From: Lachnospiraceae bacterium
Lineage (GTDB): Bacteria > Bacillota_A > Clostridia > Lachnospirales > Lachnospiraceae
Direction of reading: 5' to 3'
DNA: 34,308 nucleotides
Assembly (NCBI GenBank): GCA_017561985.1
Contig: JAFZAZ010000008.1
Span: 1-34,308, forward strand
Below the pieces are notes generated by a model. The model saw only the letters and a list, made by a program, of their open reading frames with translations. It made no database searches and was not told where the DNA came from. Position numbers and translations under genes: made by a program. Shown in pieces: positions 15,970 to 25,600 of this stretch (the stretch's first letter is position 1; each line of letters begins with the position of its first letter).

Positions 15970-16890
15970 TCACATCTTGCGGAACTTGCGAAGCTCCTTG
16001 TTCAGCGTAAAACTGCTGCCGAAGAAACCGATGCCGACACCGATGCACAACGAAATCGGCACCAGGACACGGAACACTTCGTTGACGTCAACAAAGTTGA
16101 TGACACGCAGCGTGCTGAAATTCTCCGAGATCAATGCGACAAGCTTGTAGTATGCCGCATACAGGATCGAAAGGGGGATCACCGCGCCGAAGAGTCCGAT
16201 TAGCACACCCTCCACCAGGAACGGTGCGCGGATGAACAGGTCGGTCGCTCCGATCAGGCTCTGAATCTGGATCTCTCTCGCACGGACCGAAATACCGATG
16301 GAGACCGTCGTGCTGATCAAAAACGCTGCGATCGCAAGCAGCAGAACGATCAATACACCGGCACCGATGTTCAATCCACGGTTCATCGACGTGAGCGAGG
16401 AAACCAGATCCTCCGCATTGTTGACATAGCGCACGCCGTACTCGGACATCGCACGGATCTCTTCGATCGCCGGCAATTGCTTCTCAGCTGACGAAAAATA
16501 AACCTCAAACGATGCACTGTTCTCGAGCGGGTTGTCATCGCCGAACGATGCCAAAAGTGCGGAATCCTTGTCCTTAAAATGCGTCTCTTTAAAGTTCTTC
16601 CAGGCCATTTCGGCGGAAACGTACGTAATCTGACGAACGCCGTCGACCTCGTAGATCTTATTTTTCAAAGCTACCAGCTCGTCGTTCGTGATGCCCTCCT
16701 TGAAGAACACCGTCGCGCCGACGCCCTTCTCCATCTCCGAGAGGCTGTAACGAACATTGGCGAGCACAAAATACATGATACCGAACAGGAAGATACACAC
16801 GGTCATCGTCGCAATGGAGGCGATGGAGAACAGACGGTTCCGGCGTATGTTCTTGATACCCTGTCCCAGGCAGTAAAAGAAACTATCCAC
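15970..16890 (-). CDS. ftsX: Cell division permease-like protein FtsX
   Basis: Integral membrane partner of FtsE. The 306-residue protein has a cytoplasmic N-terminus and TM1 about 21-45. A large extracellular loop (46-170) follows, expected to bind the M23 coiled coil. Then come TM2 about 174-198, a short cytoplasmic loop with SVRAREIQIQSLIGAT (the FtsX/MacB coupling helix), TM3 about 222-246 and TM4 about 273-293. The length and topology are normal for Gram-positive FtsX. The start codon is GTG with GGGAGG 8 bases upstream. It overlaps the end of ftsE by 8 bases, implying translational coupling. The complex uses ATP binding to switch on wall hydrolysis at the septum or side wall. Confidence 0.95.
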   Translation of the reverse strand: MDSFFYCLGQGIKNIRRNRLFSIASIATMTVCIFLFGIMYFVLANVRYSLSEMEKGVGATVFFKEGITNDELVALKNKIYEVDGVRQITYVSAEMAWKNFKETHFKDKDSALLASFGDDNPLENSASFEVYFSSAEKQLPAIEEIRAMSEYGVRYVNNAEDLVSSLTSMNRGLNIGAGVLIVLLLAIAAFLISTTVSIGISVRAREIQIQSLIGATDLFIRAPFLVEGVLIGLFGAVIPLSILYAAYYKLVALISENFSTLRVINFVDVNEVFRVLVPISLCIGVGIGFFGSSFTLNKELRKFRKM

Positions 16891-18181
16891 GGTCGTATCC
16901 TCCCTTCTTGTCGCCTACGACGACACCTTCCTGAAGCGTGATAACGCGCTTCTGCATGGAGTCCACGATCTCGTGGTTGTGCGTAACGACAACTACGGTC
17001 GTTCCGCGCTGGTTAATCTCATCCAACAGCGTCATGATCTCCGTCGTGTTCGCGGGATCCAGGTTACCGGTAGGCTCGTCCGCAAGCAGGATCAACGGGT
17101 TGTTGATCAACGCGCGCGCCAGCGCGACACGCTGCTGCTCACCGCCGGAGAGCTTGTTCGGATAGCTGCGGTATTTGTTCGGAATTCCGACGATGCCGAG
17201 CATTTTGGAAACGTTGCGCGCGATCTTCCGCGACGGAGCGCCGACGACCTTCTGTGCAAACGCGATATTCTCGTACACCGTACGGTCCTCGAGAAGACGG
17301 AAGTCCTGGAACACGATGCCGATGCTGCGGCGGTATTTGCAGACCTGGCGATTCCGAAGCTTTGAAAGGCTCTTGCCCGCAATGTAGATATTTCCTTCGG
17401 TGGGACTGATCTCGCGCATGAGCAGGCGGATCAGCGTGGACTTACCGGAACCGCTGGGACCGACGATAAACACGAACTCGCCCTTGTTGATCTTGAAGGA
17501 TACATCCTTCAGGGCCGCGTGGTCCTCGTCCTCCGGACCGTCCTCATATTCCTTTGTAACATGGTCGAACACAATGACCGGAGCCTGCGGCATCACACCC
17601 TTCAGGATCGACCCCTTGCGCACCGAGATCGTTGCGTCGGGAAGCATTCCCTCAATCTCCGCGCGGTCCAGCTCCTCGGCCTCCGCCTCCGTGAGTTCCG
17701 GCTCGTCCTCGTACTTTCTCACCGGCATGCGGATGCTGTCGTCGTATTCCTCATAGTCATCTTCCTCGTAGTCGTCATCCTCGGGATACTCCCCGGCAAG
17801 CGCCGACTCGGGAATGCCTTTTTTCTTTGCCTCCGCTGCGCGGATCATCGCAGCGACAACGCGCTCCGCCTCACGCTTCTCGTCCTCGGCGGATTTTGCC
17901 GGCTCTACGGATTTCGCCGTCTCCCCGGACTTTGCTTCTTCGGTTTTCGTTTCGTTCTCTTCCGCAGACGTCCCGGTTCCGTTCTTCACCGTTTCGTCCG
18001 CAGCTTCCGCGGCTGTTTCCTTCGCGTCTTCCTTCAATGCTTCGGACTCGTTCGCAGCGTCCTTCGCAGCTTCAGCGACCGACTCTGCCGCATCCGCAGC
18101 AGCCTCAACAGCCTTTGCGATTTCCCCTGTTGCCGTGATCGGCTCGTCCTGCCCTTCAGGGCGGTTAATCACATCACTCAT
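16883..18181 (-). CDS. ftsE: Cell division ATP-binding protein FtsE with a 200-residue acidic N-terminal extension
   Basis: Cytosolic ATPase of the FtsEX complex. The ATPase domain spans about 201-432: Walker [10 protein letters not shown] (241-249), Q-loop Gln292, signature LSGGE (344-348), Walker B LLADEP (365-370), switch His401. This part alone has the normal FtsE length (about 230). The first 200 residues are unusual: an Ala/Glu/Lys-rich low-complexity stretch (20-125), an Asp/Glu/Tyr cluster (131-148) and a helix-forming acidic segment (155-180). The frame is continuous with the ATPase. The ATG at 18181 has only a modest AGGA site. A second candidate start, Met197 at 17593, has AAGGG 5 bases upstream and would give a normal-length FtsE. 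Both forms may exist. Confidence 0.93.
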   Translation of the reverse strand: MSDVINRPEGQDEPITATGEIAKAVEAAADAAESVAEAAKDAANESEALKEDAKETAAEAADETVKNGTGTSAEENETKTEEAKSGETAKSVEPAKSAEDEKREAERVVAAMIRAAEAKKKGIPESALAGEYPEDDDYEEDDYEEYDDSIRMPVRKYEDEPELTEAEAEELDRAEIEGMLPDATISVRKGSILKGVMPQAPVIVFDHVTKEYEDGPEDEDHAALKDVSFKINKGEFVFIVGPSGSGKSTLIRLLMREISPTEGNIYIAGKSLSKLRNRQVCKYRRSIGIVFQDFRLLEDRTVYENIAFAQKVVGAPSRKIARNVSKMLGIVGIPNKYRSYPNKLSGGEQQRVALARALINNPLILLADEPTGNLDPANTTEIMTLLDEINQRGTTVVVVTHNHEIVDSMQKRVITLQEGVVVGDKKGGYDRG

Positions 18182-18201
18182 TCGTCCTGTCTTTCCTCAT
18201 A

Positions 18202-18268
18202 AAGCCTTGTTTGACTTGCAAACAAGGCTTCTTTCAAGTTATTTCGGATCCGCTCCCACAGCGATCCG
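18202..18268 (-). other. Two hairpins between the CdaR-like gene and ftsE
   Basis: Hairpin 1 (18245-18268) is a 9-bp stem with one bulge, just past the regulator's stop. Hairpin 2 (18202-18230) is a perfect 12-bp stem with a 5-base loop, 20 bases before the ftsE ATG. Neither is followed by a real T-run on the minus strand, and I see no ftsE promoter in the gap. Read-through with partial termination or mRNA processing is possible. Confidence 0.55.
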
Positions 18269-18276
18269 ATTCGGTT

Positions 18277-19365
18277 TTAATACTCGGAATTCTCCATGTA
18301 CTTCATGTACTTTGCTACCATGAGCGCAATTTTGAACGTGATGGCGTCGTCAAATACGCGCAGGTCGAGGTTCGTGCTCTTTTCGAGCTTGTCGAGGCGG
18401 TATACAAGAGTATTCCGATGGATGTACAGATCCTTCGAGGTCGCCGAAACGTTCAGGCTCTTCTCGAAGAATTTGTTGATGGTGGTCAATGTCTCCTCAC
18501 CGAAATCATCCGGCGACATACCGTCGAAGATCTCGCGGATAAACATCTTGCACAGAGGCATCGGGAGCTGGTAGATCAGACGGCCGATACCGAGGTTGTT
18601 GTACGCAACAACCTTGCGCTCGCTGTAGAAGATCTTTCCGACGTCGAGCGCCATCTTCGCCTCCTTGTAGGAGCGCGAAATGTCCTTAATCTCGTTGACG
18701 ATCGTACCGTACGAAACGTGTACCTTGCTCATCGCCTCGGTGTTGAGCATGTCAACGATCACCTTTGCGGTGTTCATCAAAGTCTCGTAGTTCTCATTGG
18801 TCTTGAGCTCCTTGACGATGATGATGTTCTTCTCATCAACCGCCGTGATGAAGTCCTTCGGCTTGCCGGCAAACAGCGTGCGTACGGTCTCAAGCGCGTT
18901 CGTGTCCTTCTCGGTCTTCGTCTCAATGATGTACACAACGCGGCGCGCTTCCACCTCGATGTGGAGTTTCTTCGCGCGGTTGTAGATATCTACGAGAAGC
19001 AGGTTGTCAAGGAGAAGGTTCTTGATGAAGTTATCCTTGTCGAAACGCTCCTTGTACGCAACCAGTAATCCCTGGATCTGGAATGCAGCCATCTTGCCGA
19101 CCATGTAGACGTCATCCGTGTCGCCCTTTGCGAGCAGAATGTACTCAAGCTGATGGTCGTCGTATACCTTAAAGAACTGGAACCCCTGGATCACCTGACT
19201 GTCTGCAGGTGATTCGGCAAATGCAGATGCGAGACCGTCATACGTCTCCGTGCTGCTCATCGTGGACGCGAGGGTTTTTCCCTCCATATCCATGACGCAC
19301 AAATCCACGCGCGTAATCCCTTTCATGCCGTCAATCGTGTTCTGCAGAATCTGATTTGAAATCAT
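18277..19365 (-). CDS. CdaR/PucR-type transcriptional regulator
   Basis: A 362-residue cytosolic regulator. The N-terminus (about 1-110) resembles a sugar-diacid-recognition or PAS-like sensor (LCVMDMEGKTLAST). The middle (about 130-250) matches the GGDEF-like CdaR linker region, with VSYGTIVNEIKDISRSYKEAKMAL. The C-terminus carries the PucR-type helix-turn-helix (about 304-336, DLYIHRNTLVYRLDKLE), the most diagnostic segment. CdaR relatives activate carbohydrate-acid genes, but the ligand here is unknown. It has its own strong promoter. Possible targets are the neighbouring orphan sugar ATPase and the ftsE operon, with which it may share a transcript (inference). Confidence 0.88.
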   Translation of the reverse strand: MISNQILQNTIDGMKGITRVDLCVMDMEGKTLASTMSSTETYDGLASAFAESPADSQVIQGFQFFKVYDDHQLEYILLAKGDTDDVYMVGKMAAFQIQGLLVAYKERFDKDNFIKNLLLDNLLLVDIYNRAKKLHIEVEARRVVYIIETKTEKDTNALETVRTLFAGKPKDFITAVDEKNIIIVKELKTNENYETLMNTAKVIVDMLNTEAMSKVHVSYGTIVNEIKDISRSYKEAKMALDVGKIFYSERKVVAYNNLGIGRLIYQLPMPLCKMFIREIFDGMSPDDFGEETLTTINKFFEKSLNVSATSKDLYIHRNTLVYRLDKLEKSTNLDLRVFDDAITFKIALMVAKYMKYMENSEY

Positions 19366-19415
19366 GTTTTGCCCAATCCTTTCCGCACGTTTCCATGCAC
19401 CCCATAATCAGAGAC

Positions 19416-19444
19416 ATTGTACCACTTTTTCCTGCATTTTTCAA
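19416..19444 (-). promoter_or_regulatory. Promoter of the CdaR-like gene
   Basis: Minus-strand TTGAAA (19439-19444), exactly 17 bases, TACAAT (19416-19421), about 50 bases before the ATG. Confidence 0.78.
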
Positions 19445-19465
19445 GTGGAATCCATGTGAACGAAA

Positions 19466-19495
19466 GAAAGCCCTGCGCGTTTGCGCAGGGCTTTC
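19466..19495 (-). terminator. Terminator of the orphan sugar ATPase gene
   Basis: A perfect 13-bp GC-rich stem with a 4-base loop, followed on the minus strand by TTTCGTT. It starts 20 bases past the stop codon. Confidence 0.8.
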
Positions 19496-19514
19496 GAAGT
19501 TGCAATTATATCGA

Positions 19515-20627
19515 TCAGTGAGTGATGATCTGCTCGGTCTCCTTGTCGAAGATGTGCATCTTCGAAAGGTCCATAGCGATTGTGATCGTGTCGCCCGGTC
19601 TTGCCGTCGTGTGAGGATCAACGCGAGCGGTGATATCGTAGTCATCCACAGCGAAGTACAGGAATACTTCGGCACCGAGGAGCTCGTATACACGAACGGT
19701 AGCTGCGAAGGAAGACTCCGGATGAGCGGTGATGAAAGCTTCCTCATCCTTGATATCCTCAGGACGGATACCGAGAACAACTTCCTTGTCAACATAGCCG
19801 CCCTCAACAAGCTTCTTTGCTCTCGCCTCGGGAACGCGGATCTTGTTGTTGCCGAATACAAGGTATACATTGTTGCCGTTTACGGTAACGATGGAATCCA
19901 GGAAGTTCATCTGCGGCGAACCCATGAAACCTGCAACGAACAGGTTGTTCGGCTTGTCGTAGAGGTTCTGAGGAGTATCAACCTGCTGGATGACACCGTC
20001 CTTCATAACGACGATACGGGTACCGAGCGTCATAGCCTCGGTCTGGTCATGGGTAACGTAGATGATCGTTGCCTCAAGTCTCTGGTGAATCTTGGAGATC
20101 TCGATACGCATCTGTACACGGAGCTTCGCATCCAGGTTGGAAAGAGGCTCGTCCATAAGGAATACCTTAGGGTTACGAACGATTGCACGACCCATGGCAA
20201 CACGCTGTCTCTGACCACCGGACAGAGCCTTCGGTCTACGGTCGAGCAGCTGCTCGATACCAAGAATCTTAGCAGCCTCGTTTACGAGCTTCTCGATCTG
20301 ATCCTTCGGAACCTTGCGGAGCTTAAGACCAAATGCCATGTTATCATAAACAGACATATGCGGATACAGAGCGTAGTTCTGGAATACCATCGCGATATCG
20401 CGGTCCTTAGGCTCAACGTCGTTCATCAGCTTGTCGCCGATGTAAAGCTCACCGCCCGTGATCTCCTCAAGACCGGCAATCATACGAAGAGTCGTAGACT
20501 TACCGCATCCGGAAGGACCTACGAAGATGATAAACTCTTTGTCCTTGATATCCAGATTAAAGTCCTTAACAGCGACGAATCCGTTCGGATATGTCTTGTT
20601 AATGTTGATAAGTTTCAAACCAGCCAT
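19515..20627 (-). CDS. msmX: Sugar ABC transporter ATP-binding protein, MsmX/UgpC type (orphan)
   Basis: Cytosolic ATPase for CUT1-family sugar importers. The 370-residue product has Walker [10 protein letters not shown] (37-45), Q-loop Gln83, signature LSGGQ (135-139), Walker B with Asp159-Glu160 and switch His193. A C-terminal OB-type regulatory domain (about 235-370) contains [10 protein letters not shown]. It stands alone with no permease or binding protein nearby. This is the pattern of shared 'multitask' ATPases such as Bacillus MsmX and Streptococcus MsmK, which serve several importers. Codon use is more biased and A/T-richer than its neighbours, indicating high expression. RBS TTTAGGAGG precedes the ATG. 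The 287-base upstream spacer is A/T-rich; a TATCAT box is present near 20700 but I found no good -35 for it. Confidence 0.93.
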   Translation of the reverse strand: MAGLKLININKTYPNGFVAVKDFNLDIKDKEFIIFVGPSGCGKSTTLRMIAGLEEITGGELYIGDKLMNDVEPKDRDIAMVFQNYALYPHMSVYDNMAFGLKLRKVPKDQIEKLVNEAAKILGIEQLLDRRPKALSGGQRQRVAMGRAIVRNPKVFLMDEPLSNLDAKLRVQMRIEISKIHQRLEATIIYVTHDQTEAMTLGTRIVVMKDGVIQQVDTPQNLYDKPNNLFVAGFMGSPQMNFLDSIVTVNGNNVYLVFGNNKIRVPEARAKKLVEGGYVDKEVVLGIRPEDIKDEEAFITAHPESSFAATVRVYELLGAEVFLYFAVDDYDITARVDPHTTARPGDTITIAMDLSKMHIFDKETEQIITH

Positions 20628-20842
20628 TACAAAAGCCTCCTAAATGTTTGTTAGCTAGACACACCAACCACACCCGCCGGTGCGGTGTCTACAGCGTATG
20701 ATACACTACGAGCCCTCAAAATTCTATGTTGCAAATACACAAATTCGGTTTTCTACTTTTGTCTAATTTGCATAACAATCCGAAAGAACGCAAAAATCAT
20801 ATGCTTTTTCACTAAATCGAAGTTGCAAAAACCGCGCTCCGA

Positions 20843-20871
20843 TTGCATTTTTTGTCATTCTTTGCTAAAAT
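20843..20871 (+). promoter_or_regulatory. Promoter of the SDR gene
   Basis: TTGCAT (20843-20848), exactly 17 bases, TAAAAT (20866-20871), about 43 bases before the ATG. Confidence 0.75.
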
Positions 20872-20914
20872 TTGTGAAAAATAAAGAAACTCTCCAAAAG
20901 GAGGTATTTGGCTT

Positions 20915-21640
20915 ATGGAAACGATCGTCGTAACCGGAGCAAGCGGGGATATCGGATCTGCCGTCGCCCTTCAGCTGGCGCGCCGCGGAGTGCGGCTGGC
21001 GCTGATCGGACACACCAACACGGAGGCTCTGCAGAAGACCGCGGAGGAGGCAACGGCACTCGGCGCCTACTGCCGCACGTACGCCGGAGATCTCGGCAGC
21101 GAAGCCTTTGTGAAGAACACCATGGAGACCGTGCTGGACACGTTCCACCGCATCGACGGTCTCGTCCATGTCGCCGGAGCCTCCCAGGTGGGACTTCTCA
21201 GCGAACTCACCATCGAGGAGTGGAACAACCTTGTATCCGCGAACCTGACATCCGCTTATCTGTGTATCAAGCACGTGACGCCGGCGATGCTCCACACGCA
21301 CTCCGGCCGGATCCTGATGATCTCCTCCGTATGGGGAACGCGCGGCGCCTCGTTCGAGGCGGCGTACTCGGCGACCAAGGGCGGCCTGGATTCGCTGACC
21401 AAGGCGATGGCAAAGGAGCTCGCTCCGAGCGGCATCGCGGTCAACGCTCTCGCGCCGGGAATGGTCGACACCAAGATGAACTCCCATCTGAACCGTGAGG
21501 ATCTCGAGGAGCTTCTCTCGGAGATTCCCGCAGGGCGGATCGCGTCTCCCGCGGAGGTTGCGGAGATGGTCGACCTGCTGATGCGGGCGCCCTCCTATCT
21601 CACCGGCGAGATCATCGGTTTCAACGGCGGATGGTTCTGA
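20915..21640 (+). CDS. Short-chain dehydrogenase/reductase, FabG-like
   Basis: A 241-residue classical SDR, NAD(P)H-dependent. The cofactor motif is TGASGDIG (7-14). The usual NNAG is replaced by HVAG (85-88). The catalytic tetrad is Asn110, Ser138, Tyr151 and Lys155 (YSATK). The C-terminus TGEIIGFNGGW matches 3-oxoacyl-ACP reductase FabG and related reductases. It stands alone, away from any fatty-acid genes and opposite in direction to its neighbours, so it may be a FabG paralogue with another substrate. An AAAAGGAGG ribosome site precedes the ATG. Transcription ends at a bidirectional terminator at 21664-21696. Confidence 0.9.
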   Translation: METIVVTGASGDIGSAVALQLARRGVRLALIGHTNTEALQKTAEEATALGAYCRTYAGDLGSEAFVKNTMETVLDTFHRIDGLVHVAGASQVGLLSELTIEEWNNLVSANLTSAYLCIKHVTPAMLHTHSGRILMISSVWGTRGASFEAAYSATKGGLDSLTKAMAKELAPSGIAVNALAPGMVDTKMNSHLNREDLEELLSEIPAGRIASPAEVAEMVDLLMRAPSYLTGEIIGFNGGWF

Positions 21641-21656
21641 CATTTTCCGGAAAATG
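21641..21656. repeat. Perfect 16-bp palindrome CATTTTCCGGAAAATG
   Basis: Two head-to-head copies of the window's over-represented octamer CATTTTCC, fused directly to the SDR stop codon. As RNA it would form a stem with almost no loop, so it is more likely read as double-stranded DNA. Confidence 0.8.
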
Positions 21657-21663
21657 AAGACAC

Positions 21664-21696
21664 AAAAAACGAGCGGCCCGCATCCGCTCGTTTTTT
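21664..21696. terminator. Bidirectional terminator between SDR and second amidase
   Basis: ACGAGCGG pairs with CCGCTCGT around a 7-base loop, flanked by six A and six T, so both strands carry a stem with a U-tract. Confidence 0.9.
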
Positions 21697-21737
21697 ATTC
21701 CTTTTTCCTCGATCACACAAATCCGGATTTCCGGTAT

Positions 21738-22595
21738 TTACTTGCTGTAATAGTTCGTCAGGAAATCCATGATGCCCATCGCCTCCTGCGCGGAGAGCTC
21801 GGACATCGCCTCGTCGGTGGCGATGTGCTGCGCGTCGGTCTCAATGTCCATGTAGCAGCTCTCGAGAATTACCGAGATCAGGTTGTTGCTCGCACCGTGG
21901 CGCACGATCGCATAGTAATCAAGCGGCACTCCGTTGTCGTCCGTCATGTCCGTGCTGTCGCGCTTGTACGGTCCCCTGTTGCGGATGCCGAGCGTCGACA
22001 GATGCTCGAGAATGCAGTTCGCGAGCTGCGCCGACTTGTCGGTGATATTCTGCTGTTTGGAGATGCACACCATCGCGCCCGCGGCATCGTGGTACTCCGT
22101 TGCGTTCAGATGCATGCTGATCAGGATGTCCGCCTTCTTCTTCACGCCGAACTCCACGCGCATGCGCAGATCGTCCGACAGCGAGTCGGAAAATGTGGTG
22201 TCGTCGCTTCTCGTCAGATACACCTCAACATTGCTGTAATGCGATTCCAGGTAATCCTTCAGCATGATCGCATGCTTCAGGTTCAGGTCTTTCTCCCTGC
22301 GGCCGGAATACACCGCGCCGTCCCATTTTCCGCCGTGTCCGGGGTCAAGAACGACTATGAACTTCGGTTCCGCCGGAGTCGGAGTAGCTTCCTTCTGTCC
22401 GCCGGGCGTCAGTTCGGCGCCGGGCAGGTCCTTGCCTGTCGCAACATAAAGTCCTTCGGTCGGTTCCGCGTACTCCCCGACTCTCTTGTAGTAATCAATG
22501 TCATCATCAGTAGGCTTATTGCCGCACGCCGTGAGCACCACCATGAGTGCTGCCAGAAGCGCGGCAATACGCCGGATTTTTTTGCTTATTTGCAT
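21738..22595 (-). CDS. Lipoprotein N-acetylmuramoyl-L-alanine amidase (Amidase_3), short form
   Basis: A 285-residue zinc amidase anchored by lipid at Cys24 (lipobox LTAC). After a short linker the Amidase_3 domain fills about 80-285: His87 (DPGHGG), Glu101, His162 (SMHLNA) and catalytic Glu245 (VILESCYMD). It lacks the SH3-like domain and long repeats of the amidase at 5577-7553. I start at 22595: AGGGGAG lies 8 bases upstream and the signal peptide begins there. It follows the GGDEF/EAL gene by 31 bases and is the last gene of a three-gene operon with the polysaccharide deacetylase, so its expression is tied to that sensor. Confidence 0.93.
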   Translation of the reverse strand: MQISKKIRRIAALLAALMVVLTACGNKPTDDDIDYYKRVGEYAEPTEGLYVATGKDLPGAELTPGGQKEATPTPAEPKFIVVLDPGHGGKWDGAVYSGRREKDLNLKHAIMLKDYLESHYSNVEVYLTRSDDTTFSDSLSDDLRMRVEFGVKKKADILISMHLNATEYHDAAGAMVCISKQQNITDKSAQLANCILEHLSTLGIRNRGPYKRDSTDMTDDNGVPLDYYAIVRHGASNNLISVILESCYMDIETDAQHIATDEAMSELSAQEAMGIMDFLTNYYSK

Positions 22596-22626
22596 GTCTT
22601 TTTCTCCCCTAAAGAAATAGTCTGAA

Positions 22627-25600
22627 TCACTCGTCGTCATCCCTGACGCCGGTGACTGTACATTTTAAGAAATTCATGGCTTCCTCAGTGAAGCCGAAAG
22701 GAATTCCCGAGGCCGAAGCCAGATGGAAATTCATGGTCGACATCTCGAACTGACCTCTTCCGAGGCGTTCCGCAGAGCCGACTCCGATCACGGACGAGCC
22801 CTCGCCGCGAAGATTGAGCGTAGAGCCGATGATACGCACAGATGCCGTGCCGGTACGGGTTCCGATGCCGACGCAGCGTTTTGCCTTCATCTCCGTCTGG
22901 AACTCACAGTCGAGAAGGCGGACTGTGGTCGCGTCGTGCAGAAGCGTTCCCACGCCGACCTGCGTGTCGCCCGAGGCAATGCATGCAACCCGTGCGTTCC
23001 GAAGGTCAACGCGCGCATCGCCGGACACGGAGCCGATACCGACGCCGCGGTCCGAATTCACGCGCGAAATAATGCGGGTATTTTGCGCGCTGATCAACGC
23101 CTGACTGCTCGACGAGCCGATGCCGACGATCTGCTCACCGGTCATCGTAAGGTAAATATTCTTGCACTTCTCTATGCGGATTCCCGTGTCGCGAAGGTAT
23201 CCGCCGCCGATGCCGACACACTCACGGCCGTCGCCGTGGATGGTCAGCTCACCGTCCATATTGAGTACGATCCTGCCGACCGACTGGTTGCAGTCGCCGC
23301 CGATGGCGTAACTGCGGTCCGCACTCACGTTGATAAAGAGTTTGCCCTTGCCCTCGATGGTGAGCGACGAACTCTCGGGAACGCGGATACCCGCGTCCTG
23401 CATCGTCACGTTGCCCTCGATGACCAGCGTCACATCGCTGCGGTTGCCGATCTCGATACAGGGGCGTCTCTGATATGACTCCAGCTCGAGGCTGCGCAGG
23501 TGAATGCGCGTGATGGTGTTGTCCGGAACGTGAACCACGATGTCCGCGGTGTGTCTCGGATTGCCGACCAGAACACAGTCCTGGCGCGGCACGACGACCT
23601 CCGTGTAGCCGTCCATCACGAGCGGGATGATCTGTACTTCGTTTTCGTTTCCGACGATATACGTCTTCTTCTGCCGCGTGTCGATGTTGCGAAGGTTCAT
23701 GCGGACGATCTCGTCACACATCTCCTTCGGGATCTCGGCGACAAATGTCTCCTGCGGACGCATCGTGTAATAGCCCTGCACCAGATCGATGCCGAGCCGG
23801 ATGACCGTATTGAGCTCCTCGCGCGTCTCAACGCCCTCGGCAAGCGCAAGAAAACCGTTCTCATGCGCAAACTCGACGGTGTTGGAGACAAAATACTGCT
23901 TCTTATTGTCCTCATCCACGCCGGAGATCAGACTCCGGTCGATCTTTACGTAATCGGGTGCGTAGTTGAGCAGGTTGGAAATATTTGAGTAGCCTGTGCC
24001 GTAGTCGTCGACAGCAAGCTGCATTCCATTTTCCGCGCAGCGCTTTTTGATCAGCGCCACCTGCTCTCCCGTCGCTTCGGTCTGCTCGGTGAACTCGATG
24101 ACGATGCCCGAGAGGATATCGCCGTAGGCGCTCACCAGCTTGCCGTAGTCCTTGTCGTTGATGATAACGCTCGGAATACTGTTGATAAACAGTTTGCGTC
24201 CCTTCAGTTCGTCCTGATGATTGCGCACGATCTCAAGCGAGTTGAAGAACGTGTGGCGCTCGACGTCGTAGAGACGGTCGAGAGCCTCCGCGTGGCGAAG
24301 TACGGTATCGGGCGTCAGCGACTGTTCGGGCATGCGCATGAGTGCCTCGTACGCATAGATATCGCCGGTCTTCGCATTGATGATCGGCTGAAAATGGTAC
24401 GCAAAGAGGTTATCGTCGAGAACGCGCGTTACTTCCCTGCGCTCCTCCTCGTTGTAGATGTCGGGTCCGCCGGCATTGCGGCGCTTATTTTCCTTATAGG
24501 CTTTTTTGTCCGCAAGGACGTCCGCCGTAATCTGCGCGAGGCTGTTCTCATCGACCACATCTTCGCAGCTCTTCGCATACGCAAGGTCGACACTGTAGGA
24601 TTTGCGGTTGAAGTTGTTGTAGTTCTGCACGCGGGCAAGCAGGTTCGTGAGAAGACCCTGCGCGTCGTTGTGCGTCTCGTAAAATCCGGCGATGACGAAC
24701 TCGTCGTTGCCGAACCGGGCACAGATGTCTCGGTCGTTCATCGTGTTTTGAATGATCTTCGTAAGAGCGAGCAAAACCTCGTTTCCCTCCTCGCGCCCGT
24801 AGGCGTCGTTGATGGTCGAGAAACGCTCGATATCGAGTGCGATCACACGAAGCTTGACCGGTTTTCCTCCGAGATGCCGGTACATATCCTGCAGCGCGCC
24901 GATGTAACCCTTGTAGTTGAACAGACCGGTCATCGCGTCACGGACCTGATTCTGCACGGTCATATCGTCATACATATACCAGCGGCGCTGCGTTTCCAGG
25001 CAGTGGGCAAGTTTGCGCGTCCATCCGCGCAGGCACGGCGAGAACACTTCCGGGCTGTTGCCGTACGTGATCACTTCGTAGCCGAGCACGCGCTCCATAA
25101 AATGAAGAGGCGCCACATAAAAGACACGGGGAACATCGCTCTCCCGGTACAGGGCAGGAATCATAAACTCCCGCGAGAACATACGTCCGTCGCCGAAGGA
25201 ACACGATTCCTTTTCATGGCTGATCGCCATCTCCATCTTGTCCGTGAGATTGCGGCTTTCCTCGCGCTCATGCAGCGCGTTTTCGTTCAGACACAGGTAA
25301 AAAGCCTCGTAGTTTCCGAGGTATTCGGTAAATCGGTCGACCGTGCGCAGACATTCCCTGATGTCCGTGACGTTGGTGACCTCTTCGCTCATGAAATTGA
25401 ACTCGGAAGGGAAGCGTTCCGTCTGGTCCCGCAGCGTCTCCAGCCAGAGGTTGGAATACGCGCCGCTCGAATTGCGGCTGCACCCGCACGAACCGCCCGG
25501 TATCAGGCGGCAGCATCCGCCGGAGTGCTGCAGGAGAAACTGCTCCCTGCCATCCATCTGTGCAAACAACATACGCACTGCGTTGCGCGACATCTCAGCG

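Noticed and set aside
22580..22640. Start of the second amidase at 22640
   Set aside because: That start lies inside the upstream gene and delays the signal peptide; 22595 has a good ribosome site and a correct lipoprotein N-terminus.
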